DNA from: an uncultured Collinsella sp. | GTDB lineage: Bacteria; Actinomycetota; Coriobacteriia; Coriobacteriales; Coriobacteriaceae | Assembly (NCBI GenBank): GCA_902494945.1 | Contig: CABUVF010000055.1 | Location: 1-11,688 of the forward strand | Direction of reading: 5' to 3' | DNA: 11,688 nucleotides | Notes under the pieces: generated by a model | What the model was told of the DNA's origin: nothing | The model's database searches: none | The model's input: the letters and a program-made list of their open reading frames with translations, nothing else | Program-made: the position numbers and the translations under genes | Shown: positions 1-5,189 of the stretch, one piece after another | Numbering within the stretch: the first letter of the stretch is position 1 | Layout of the letters: each line of letters starts with the position of its first letter

Positions 1-387
1 ATGCTGGGCACCAACGACTGTAAGACGGTCTTTAACGTGACAGCTTCCGATATCGCCCGTGGCGCCATGGCGCTGATTCGCGCCGTCCGCGCGTTTCCGT
101 GGACCGACGCTGCGCCTTGCCCGCGCATCCTGCTGATGGCTCCTATCAAGATCAAGCCGCAGATCGCCGATGTATATATGACCGATTTTGACGAGCGTTC
201 CGTCGAGGCATCTGAACATTTTGGCGAGTACTATGCGCACGTGGCCGAGCAGTTTGGCTGCGACTTTTTGAATGCCGCCGAGTTTGCCGAGCCGGGCGAT
301 ATCGACTATCTGCATATGATGCCCGAAAGCCACGAGAGCTTGGGACATGCCGTGGCAGCCAAGCTCCAAGAGATGCTCGGTGAGTAG
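1..387 (+). CDS. SGNH/GDSL-type hydrolase, C-terminal part (5' end outside window)
   Basis: This is the C-terminal 128 residues of a probable esterase/lipase-like hydrolase of the SGNH superfamily. The fragment opens with GTND at residues 3-6, which fits conserved block III (the Asn of the oxyanion hole). Near the end D102 and H105 sit in a DxxH arrangement followed by PESHESLGHAVA, which fits block V, where Asp and His complete the catalytic triad. The nucleophile Ser block would lie upstream and is not visible. The ATG at base 1 is therefore very probably an internal Met and not the start. No signal peptide can be judged. The substrate is unknown; arylesterases, acyl-thioesterases and carbohydrate esterases share these blocks. 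A stem-loop at 401-431 follows the TAG stop and may end the transcript. Confidence 0.75.
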   Translation: MLGTNDCKTVFNVTASDIARGAMALIRAVRAFPWTDAAPCPRILLMAPIKIKPQIADVYMTDFDERSVEASEHFGEYYAHVAEQFGCDFLNAAEFAEPGDIDYLHMMPESHESLGHAVAAKLQEMLGE

Positions 388-400
388 CGCGACCCCAAGC

Positions 401-431
401 CACTACAAAGGGGACAGGCACCTTTGTGGTG
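401..431 (+). repeat. 11-bp stem-loop (possible terminator or REP-like element)
   Basis: CACTACAAAGG (401-411) pairs with CCTTTGTGGTG (421-431) over 11 positions, including one G-T wobble, around a 9-base loop GGACAGGCA. The hairpin is followed by GGTTTTGCC, so it could act as a weak terminator for the hydrolase gene. The core GGGGACAGGCACCTTT resembles short palindromes that I recall as dispersed in many bacterial genomes, some associated with Y1 (RAYT) transposases. That link is memory and inference, not something the window shows. Confidence 0.5.
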
Positions 432-466
432 GTTTTGCCCGGGTAAACGAACGGATTGGCTGCCAT

Positions 467-1078
467 ATGGGCATGGACGAGCTCATCGACCTCTTTGCCG
501 AGGGCGATGAGCTCGTCTCCAATACCGCTTTTGAGGATTTGGATCTTGCCTACGACGTGGCGAACGGCGCGACCTTCGATGGCGTTGTGTTCCGATCTTG
601 CGAGTTCGATAGCGTTGACTGGAGCGGCTCGACGTTTCGCGACGTGGTGTTTCGCGGTTGCCGCTTTATCCGCTGCAACATGGAAGGCTGCTGGCTCAGC
701 CGCTGTGACTTCGTTGACTGCTCGGCACCGGGACTCAACTTGCTCAAGGCGCGCCTGTCGAGCGTGTCGTTTGGATCGTGCGATTTGAGCTATGCGAACC
801 TTTCGGAGGGACGCATTGGCCCTATGACAGCATGCGATACACGTCTGAGAGAGGCTGCGTTTCAGGGTGCCAAGCTGGGTCAGATACGCCTGGATGGCTG
901 TGACCTGACGCGTGTTGATGTGTTCAAGACGTCGCTTTCCGGCGTTGATGTGTCGCGCTGTACATTTGCAGCGCCCGTTGTTTCGGGCGATTACCATGAG
1001 TTGCGTGGCTTGACGGTCAATGCCGAGCAGGCGCTGGCACTCTCGGGTTTGTTGGGAATTCAACTCGCCGACGAATAG
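467..1078 (+). CDS. Pentapeptide-repeat protein
   Basis: This is a 203-residue protein of the pentapeptide-repeat family (right-handed quadrilateral beta-helix). From about residue 37 to 167 almost every fifth residue is F, L, M, W or V, giving roughly 26 consecutive repeats such as RSCEF, RGCRF, SRCDF, GSCDL, SYANL and DGCDL. Cysteine often fills the i-2 position (C45, C65, C70, C75, C80, C85, C105, C145, C165), where small inward-facing residues are normal. The N-terminal 20 residues are acidic (MGMDELIDLFAEGDE). The last 35 residues leave the repeat and end in a segment with QALALSGLLGIQL, a cap seen in related proteins. The frame is open back to 347, but that part overlaps the hydrolase gene and the stem-loop, so ATG 467 was chosen; ATG 473 is nearly as good and the ribosome binding site is weak. 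The role is unknown. Some family members mimic DNA and protect gyrase, but nothing here shows that. Confidence 0.85.
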   Translation: MGMDELIDLFAEGDELVSNTAFEDLDLAYDVANGATFDGVVFRSCEFDSVDWSGSTFRDVVFRGCRFIRCNMEGCWLSRCDFVDCSAPGLNLLKARLSSVSFGSCDLSYANLSEGRIGPMTACDTRLREAAFQGAKLGQIRLDGCDLTRVDVFKTSLSGVDVSRCTFAAPVVSGDYHELRGLTVNAEQALALSGLLGIQLADE

Positions 1079-1114
1079 GCGCTCTGGTCCTTTGCTCGAC
1101 CGCTATCTAAAATC

Positions 1115-1181
1115 AAACCGTCGCAACATTTAATGATTTTTCGCGTTTGCACGATTTTCATCGAATGTTGCGACGGTTTTT
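1115..1181. terminator. 16-bp inverted repeat, probable bidirectional terminator
   Basis: The arm 1115-1130 (AAACCGTCGCAACATT) is a perfect reverse complement of 1164-1179, with a 33-base loop. On the plus strand the right arm runs into a five-T tract (1177-1181); on the minus strand it runs into GGTTTGATTTTAG. It lies between the convergent pentapeptide and thiD genes, so it can end both transcripts. The loop is unusually long for a plain terminator. Read on the minus strand it contains a small CGAT-GAAA-ATCG hairpin at 1152-1163. The element could instead be a small dispersed palindrome. Confidence 0.65.
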
Positions 1182-1189
1182 GGTGCAAA

Positions 1190-1216
1190 GTAGCCTGTCT
1201 CTTTTTGGCAGGTTAC
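1190..1216 (-). terminator. Small hairpin downstream of thiD
   Basis: GTAGCCTG (1190-1197) pairs with CAGGTTAC (1209-1216) with one G-T wobble and an 11-base loop. It begins just past the thiD stop. In the thiD direction it is followed by TTTGCACC, a poor U tract, so any termination here is weak and the larger palindrome at 1115-1181 is the better terminator. Confidence 0.35.
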
Positions 1217-1223
1217 TGGCTAT

Positions 1224-2054
1224 TTAGTACTGCCACATGTGGTTGACGGGGCCGGAGCCTTTGCCCATGTCCAGGCCGGCAGCGAGAGCGCCCGTTAGGT
1301 AGGCCTTGCCGGCGTTGACGGCGTCGGCAAGATCCATCCCCTGTGCCAGCCCGCAGGCGATGGCGGACGAGAGCGTGCAGCCGGTGCCATGCGTGTTGCC
1401 GGTCTCGATGCGCTTGTGGCGGAACCACGTGGTGAGCGGATCGCCCAGGTGGTTGCCCTCGTCATCGAGCGGTGCGGGCTCGGCTAGCACGTCGTTGGCC
1501 TCATTGACAAAATGCCCGCCCTTAACGAGGGACGCGCATCCAAAGCGGCGGGTGAGAAGCATGGCGGCATTTTGCTGCGTGCGCTCGGAATCGACTTCGT
1601 AATCGAGCAGCGCCATGGCCTCGGGAATATTGGGCGTGATGACGGTCGCCAACGGGAACAGGCGACGCGTGAGCGCCTCGGTCGCATCCTCGGCAATGAG
1701 GCGAGCGCCCGAGGTGGCTACCATAACGGGGTCGACTACCACGTTTGTCGCGTTCCAGTCGCTCAGGCGGTCGGCGATAACCTCGATAATCTCGGCAGAG
1801 GAGACCATGCCGATTTTGACGGCGTTGGGGCGGATATCGTCAAAGACGGCATCGATCTGCGCCGCGACAATATCGGGGGAGATGTCCTGCACGGCGGTGA
1901 CGCCCAGGGTGTTCTGTGCGGTGATGGCCGTGATGGCCGTCTCGGCATACAGGCGGTGCGCCGTGATGGTCTTGATGTCGGCCTGAATGCCGGCACCGCC
2001 GCTGGAATCGGATCCCGCGATGGACAGGACGGCGGGTACCTTGCTGCGATCCAT
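1224..2054 (-). CDS. thiD: Hydroxymethylpyrimidine / phosphomethylpyrimidine kinase ThiD
   Basis: ThiD phosphorylates HMP and then HMP-P to HMP-PP, the pyrimidine precursor of thiamine, in the cytoplasm. The 276-residue product has the normal family length (about 265-280) and the ribokinase-like signatures: SIAGSDSSGGAGIQAD near residues 11-26 for substrate binding, VVVDPVMVATSG at 105-116, TPNIPEA at 140-146, and GTGC at 223-226 with the phosphate-binding glycines and Cys of the HMP-kinase group. The start at 2054 is preceded by AAGGGAG with a 5-base gap. It lies 178 bp downstream of thiC on the same strand, and the two genes cover consecutive steps of one pathway. A perfect TATAAT on the minus strand (2101-2106) suggests that thiD may also have its own promoter. 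No separate TPP riboswitch precedes it. A pyridoxal kinase role is possible for relatives but unlikely beside thiC. Confidence 0.93.
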   Translation of the reverse strand: MDRSKVPAVLSIAGSDSSGGAGIQADIKTITAHRLYAETAITAITAQNTLGVTAVQDISPDIVAAQIDAVFDDIRPNAVKIGMVSSAEIIEVIADRLSDWNATNVVVDPVMVATSGARLIAEDATEALTRRLFPLATVITPNIPEAMALLDYEVDSERTQQNAAMLLTRRFGCASLVKGGHFVNEANDVLAEPAPLDDEGNHLGDPLTTWFRHKRIETGNTHGTGCTLSSAIACGLAQGMDLADAVNAGKAYLTGALAAGLDMGKGSGPVNHMWQY

Positions 2055-2100
2055 GCTCGCTCCCTTGTTCGGTCGGAATCAAATGGGTCTTTAAGCCAGC

Positions 2101-2106
2101 ATTATA
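2101..2106 (-). promoter_or_regulatory. Candidate -10 box for thiD
   Basis: Read on the minus strand this is a perfect TATAAT, 46 bases upstream of the thiD start codon. Its spacing would place transcription start near 2094. No convincing -35 box stands 16-18 bases upstream, because that position falls inside the GC-rich hairpin at 2112-2141. It may be the A/T tail of a terminator and not a promoter. Confidence 0.35.
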
Positions 2107-2111
2107 AAGAT

Positions 2112-2141
2112 GCCCGGGCCGGCTGTATGCCGATCCCGGGC
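2112..2141 (-). terminator. Strong GC hairpin between thiC and thiD
   Basis: GCCCGGG (2112-2118) pairs with CCCGGGC (2135-2141), and inside it CGGC pairs with GCCG around a TGTAT loop. On the minus strand the hairpin is followed by ATCTTTATAAT. The tract is only moderately T-rich, so this is either a partial terminator that lowers thiD expression relative to thiC or an mRNA processing/stability structure. Confidence 0.5.
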
Positions 2142-2183
2142 GGGCGGTGCAATCTTTACGTAAATATTAGCAAATGTTCACAC

Positions 2184-2212
2184 GTCAACAATTGACGAGC
2201 ACCTTGTGCTCG
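2184..2212 (-). other. Two adjacent small palindromes after thiC
   Basis: GTCAA-CAA-TTGAC (2184-2196) lies directly beside CGAGCAC-CTT-GTGCTCG (2196-2212). The second forms a stable 7-bp stem with a 3-base loop just 20 bases past the thiC stop. Neither has a clear T tract in the thiC direction. They may protect the thiC mRNA 3' end, or the first may be an operator. Function is not known. Confidence 0.3.
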
Positions 2213-2232
2213 ATTGCGGCTCCGATGACGCG

Positions 2233-3567
2233 TTAGTCCTCCATGCCGAGGTCGATTGTCGTGCCTTCGAACACCTTGTTGACGGTGCGAACGGCGCACA
2301 TCTTGCCGCACATGGTGCAGGTGCCCTCGGTGGCGGCGGGGGATTCCTCGTAGCGCTTGCGGCTCGTGACCGGGTCGAGGGCGCACTTCCACATGGCGTC
2401 CCAGTCGAGTTTGCGGCGTGCCTGGCCCATCTTGTCGTCCATGTCACGGGCGTGCGGTACCTTCTTGGCGATGTCGGCGGCGTGCGCGGCGATCTTGGTG
2501 GCCATGAGGCCATCGAGCACGTCCTGCGCGTTGGGCAGGCACAGGTGCTCGGCCGGCGTTACGTAGCACAGGAAGTCGGCTCCAGAGCTGGCAGAGATAG
2601 CGCCACCGATCGCGGCGGTGATGTGGTCGTAGCCCACGCCGATATCGGTCACCAGGGGCCCGAGCACATAGAACGGGGCGTTGTGGCACAGGCGCTTCTG
2701 CAGCTTCATATTGGCGGCAATCTCATCGAGCGCCATGTGGCCCGGGCCCTCGACCATGACCTGGACGCCGGCTGCCCAGGCGCGCTTGCACAGCTTGCCC
2801 AGCTCGATCATCTCGGCGGTCTCGGTGGCGTCGTTGGAGTCGTAGAGGCAGCCCGGGCGGCAGGAGTCGCCGAGCGAGATCGTCACGTCGTACTCGTGGC
2901 AGATTTCGAGCACCTCGTCGTAGAACTCGTAGAAGGGGTTCTCGTTGCCGGTGACCTCCATCCAGCCAAACAGCAGCGAGCCGCCGCGGCTGACGATGTT
3001 CATGAGGCGGCCGGTCTCCTTAAAGGTCTTGATGACCGACTTGTTGATGCCGCAGTGGATGGTCATAAAGTCCACGCCGTCCTCGGCGTGTGCGCGCACG
3101 ACCTCGAGCAGGTCGTCCTTGGTGAGCTTGACCAGCGGCTTTTCCATATAGCCGATGGCGTCGTACATTGGCACCGTGCCCACCATGAGTGGCGTCTCGT
3201 CGATGAGCTGCTGGCGGAACTGGCGCGTCTTGCCCGAGTTGGAAAGGTCCATGATAGCGTCGGCACCGTAGTCCTCGGCGATCTTGACTTTCTTCCATTC
3301 CTCAACGGCATCGGCCTTATCGCCCGAAATGCCCAGGTTCACGTTGACCTTGGTGGACAGGCCCTCGCCGACGCCAAAGGCGCGCATGCCCTTTTTGATG
3401 TGCACGATGTTGGCGGGAATGGCGATGCGGCCGTCGGCCACACGCTCGCGGATATACTCGGGGTCGCGATGCTCGCGCTCGGCGACCTCTTTCATCTGCG
3501 GCGTGATCTGCCCGGCGCGAGCGAAGTCGATTTGCGTGACGAGCTTGGGCTCGGTCTGTGTGCTCAT
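2233..3567 (-). CDS. thiC: Phosphomethylpyrimidine synthase ThiC
   Basis: ThiC is a radical-SAM enzyme that rearranges the purine intermediate AIR into HMP-P, the first committed step of the thiamine pyrimidine branch. The 444-residue product belongs to the shorter ThiC type (proteobacterial forms exceed 600). Recognisable family segments include RIAIPANIVHIKKGMRAFGVG, ADAIMDLSNSGKT, GTVPMYDAIGY, TIHCGI, SRGGSLL, LGDSCRPGC, VMVEGPGHMAL and FYVLGPLVTDIGVGYDHITAA. The iron-sulfur cluster site is CTMCGKMC near the C terminus, spaced CX2CX3C. The frame is open eight codons further upstream, but the start at 3567 has an AAGGGAG ribosome binding site 8 bases away, formed by the end of the TPP riboswitch. 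A paralogue, 5-hydroxybenzimidazole synthase (BzaF), is similar, but the riboswitch and the thiD neighbour argue for thiamine synthesis. Confidence 0.97.
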   Translation of the reverse strand: MSTQTEPKLVTQIDFARAGQITPQMKEVAEREHRDPEYIRERVADGRIAIPANIVHIKKGMRAFGVGEGLSTKVNVNLGISGDKADAVEEWKKVKIAEDYGADAIMDLSNSGKTRQFRQQLIDETPLMVGTVPMYDAIGYMEKPLVKLTKDDLLEVVRAHAEDGVDFMTIHCGINKSVIKTFKETGRLMNIVSRGGSLLFGWMEVTGNENPFYEFYDEVLEICHEYDVTISLGDSCRPGCLYDSNDATETAEMIELGKLCKRAWAAGVQVMVEGPGHMALDEIAANMKLQKRLCHNAPFYVLGPLVTDIGVGYDHITAAIGGAISASSGADFLCYVTPAEHLCLPNAQDVLDGLMATKIAAHAADIAKKVPHARDMDDKMGQARRKLDWDAMWKCALDPVTSRKRYEESPAATEGTCTMCGKMCAVRTVNKVFEGTTIDLGMED

Positions 3568-3570
3568 TGG

Positions 3571-3668
3571 CACGGCTCCCTTCGTTGGCATTACCCATAT
3601 CAGGTTCGCGGGTCAGGGCGGGCGCGCCCAGTCTCAGCCTGCCGTCCTGTCCTGCAAGCTCCCCGTTA
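3571..3668 (-). promoter_or_regulatory. TPP riboswitch (THI element) of thiC
   Basis: On the minus strand the classic conserved blocks appear in order: ACGGGGAGC at the 5' end, GGCTGAGACTGGG, GACCCGCGAACCTGATAT, and GGGTAATGCCAACGAAGGGA. ACGG near the 5' end can pair with CCGT at the 3' end to close helix P1, and GGGCGCGCCC forms the optional extra arm. Binding of thiamine pyrophosphate stabilises this fold. The AAGGGAG at 3576-3582 is both the conserved 3' block of the aptamer and the Shine-Dalgarno sequence of thiC. There is no room for a separate expression platform, so regulation is most simply direct blocking of translation start. Confidence 0.96.
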
Positions 3669-3681
3669 TGTCATGGGCTCA

Positions 3682-3712
3682 AGTATAGCCTGAATGGGTA
3701 CGATTGGGCCAA
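3682..3712 (-). promoter_or_regulatory. Candidate thiC promoter
   Basis: On the minus strand TATACT (3682-3687) is a good -10 box, and TTGGCC (3707-3712) is a possible -35 box with a rather long 19-base spacer. The predicted transcription start, near 3675, falls a few bases before the first conserved base of the TPP aptamer, which supports the call. Confidence 0.55.
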
Positions 3713-3737
3713 CGAGCGTGCCTGCGGGGAGGCGAAC

Positions 3738-4253
3738 ATGGAAGACAAGCATCTATATCGAGAGACGCAATGGGATGTATCGGCCGAGGAAAGCCGTGCG
3801 CACCATGGCCTTGTCGCGATTGGTTTTGCGGTGCTTGCCGTGCTGGTGATTGCCTTTTGTATTTGGACGTTTGGGGGTCGCGGCGGCGCTGCCTGGGAGT
3901 TTGAGGCCGACGATGCCCTGCCGATCATGGCGGTGAAGGTCGCTGGTGGTAACACGGTGGCCGCGCCGGGCGACTATTGGTATCCGCGCGACGAGTTTGT
4001 GCAGCTGCAGCTGAGCGGCGGCTCCATTCCTGGTGAAGAGATCGAGCGCGTGACCTTCGATGCGTCGCTTAAGACGCTGTCGGTCGAGCTCAAAGATCAG
4101 GGGGACGTTCCCACGACCATGGACATTGCGCTGACGGAATGGCGCTTGGAGCCCCCGGCGGGCGCTGCGGTATCCGAGGTGGAGCACGTTAAGATTACCT
4201 ACCAAGATGGCTCGACGAGCGAGATTGCAAAGGCCGATGGCTTGGCGGAGTAA
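3738..4253 (+). CDS. Single-pass membrane protein of unknown function
   Basis: I do not recognise this 171-residue protein. Residues 1-22 are charged and polar (MEDKHLYRETQWDVSAEES), followed by one hydrophobic segment at about 24-46 (GLVAIGFAVLAVLVIAFCIW). After a short glycine-rich stretch comes a soluble domain of about 120 residues with alternating beta-like segments (MAVKVAGG, FVQLQL, VTFDASLKTLSVELKD, DIALTEWRLEP, HVKITYQDGS). There is no lipobox-type signal and few positive charges after the segment, so an anchor with the C-terminal domain outside is likely. ATG 3738 was chosen because GGGGAGG stands 5 bases upstream; the frame is open further but has no comparable site. The gene is divergent from thiC and ends 23 bp from the yaaA stop. 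No close link to thiamine genes can be shown. Confidence 0.8.
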   Translation: MEDKHLYRETQWDVSAEESRAHHGLVAIGFAVLAVLVIAFCIWTFGGRGGAAWEFEADDALPIMAVKVAGGNTVAAPGDYWYPRDEFVQLQLSGGSIPGEEIERVTFDASLKTLSVELKDQGDVPTTMDIALTEWRLEPPAGAAVSEVEHVKITYQDGSTSEIAKADGLAE

Positions 4254-4276
4254 CGGGGTGTTTGGAAACGGCGGGC

Positions 4277-5086
4277 CTATTGTGCCTGCGCGTTCATGAA
4301 AACCAGGGTGTTTTTGTCTGAAAGCTCGGGGATGTGCCGATAGCCGATGTTGAATGCGGTAAGTTCGCTTGCATCCTCGAGCTTGTTTTCTGCCATCCAG
4401 CGCACCATGGAACCACGTGCCTTTTTGCTGGCGGTCGAGCGCTGGATGGGCTTGCCGTTGCGGATGCCTTCGCCAAAGAGGCACGTGACGACCGTGGCGT
4501 CGCCCGCGAGATGGGGCAGAACGGCTTTGGCGTACTCTACGCTGGCGAGGTTGACGATCGTGGTGTTTGAGCCTGCCGGGGCGATAGCCCGTGCGAGCTT
4601 GTCGCTCCAAAACGCGTAGAGGTCTGGGGCATCGTCAACGGCGAGCTTCGCGCCCATTTCCAGCCGATACGGTTCGACGGCATGAAAGGGGCGAACGCAC
4701 CCGTAGAGGCCAGAGAGGATCCACAGGTGGCTTTGCAGCCATGCGAGCTGCGCGGAATCCATCACCTCGGGCGCCATGCTCTGGTATTGAATGCCGTGGT
4801 AGGACATGACGGCAGGGGAGAGGTGACAGGCGAGTGCGGGATTGTCGAGATCGCCGTTTTTCAGGATGGGCCCGAACTCATGCAGGGTGTTGAGGCAAGG
4901 CCCCAGCAGTTTGTCACTCACGTTCCATAGCGCCTGCAGGCTGTCGCTGCCTTCATTCCGCTCGATATCTAGCAGTGCGCGGTGGAGGCGAGCCGTCTCG
5001 TGCGCAAAAGGCGGGATGCCCAGGACTTCAAAAGCATCTTGGGCCGCGCGCATCTGCTTGGCGGGCGAAATGATGACCTGCAGCAT
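4277..5086 (-). CDS. yaaA: YaaA family protein (peroxide stress, UPF0246/DUF328)
   Basis: This 269-residue protein matches the YaaA family, whose E. coli member (about 258 residues) limits free iron and DNA damage during hydrogen peroxide stress. Its precise biochemistry is not fully settled. Visible family features are the N-terminal IISPAKQM (5-12), LSGLYG at 124-129, PYRLEMG at 139-145, NLAS at 179-182 and the basic KKARG at 221-225. No signal peptide or membrane segment is seen, so it is cytoplasmic. The frame is open to 5287, but the start at 5086 begins with the family's conserved N terminus and has an AGGAG site with a 5-base gap. The gene follows the M18 aminopeptidase on the same strand, but a terminator ends just 16 bases before the yaaA start codon, so read-through or a hidden promoter must supply its transcript. 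Confidence 0.92.
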   Translation of the reverse strand: MLQVIISPAKQMRAAQDAFEVLGIPPFAHETARLHRALLDIERNEGSDSLQALWNVSDKLLGPCLNTLHEFGPILKNGDLDNPALACHLSPAVMSYHGIQYQSMAPEVMDSAQLAWLQSHLWILSGLYGCVRPFHAVEPYRLEMGAKLAVDDAPDLYAFWSDKLARAIAPAGSNTTIVNLASVEYAKAVLPHLAGDATVVTCLFGEGIRNGKPIQRSTASKKARGSMVRWMAENKLEDASELTAFNIGYRHIPELSDKNTLVFMNAQAQ

Positions 5087-5102
5087 GGACTCTCCTCTGC
5101 CA

Positions 5103-5175
5103 AAAAAGAAGTTGCGGTGGAATATGGTCTGTTTTGGCCGTTTAGGGGCCAGTTTAGTCCGTATTTCACCGCAAC
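5103..5175 (-). terminator. Long palindromic terminator between the aminopeptidase gene and yaaA
   Basis: The arms 5111-5124 and 5162-5175 (GTTGCGGTG against CACCGCAAC, extended to 14 bp with one wobble) enclose a 37-base loop that holds a second stem, TGGCC/GGCCA. In the aminopeptidase direction the stem is followed by TTCTTTTTTGG (T tract at 5103-5110), a good intrinsic-terminator tail. The outer 65-bp element has the same length and arrangement as the palindrome at 1115-1179, though the sequences differ. It may be a family of dispersed palindromes used as terminators. Confidence 0.72.
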
Positions 5176-5189
5176 TGATGAAGGGTTGG

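Noticed and set aside
152..1063. A 303-codon open frame on the minus strand opposite the hydrolase and pentapeptide genes
   Set aside because: The plus strand has clear SGNH and pentapeptide patterns; the minus frame is rich in Arg, Ala and His without domains.
2233..3567. 5-hydroxybenzimidazole synthase (BzaF) as an alternative to ThiC
   Set aside because: A TPP riboswitch directly precedes the gene and thiD follows it, with no cobamide genes in view.
2206..3693. A 495-codon open frame on the plus strand opposite thiC
   Set aside because: It is antisense to an unmistakable thiC with a riboswitch. Its product is a low-complexity mix of Val, Leu, Asp, His and Gly with no domain, as expected from high-GC codon bias.
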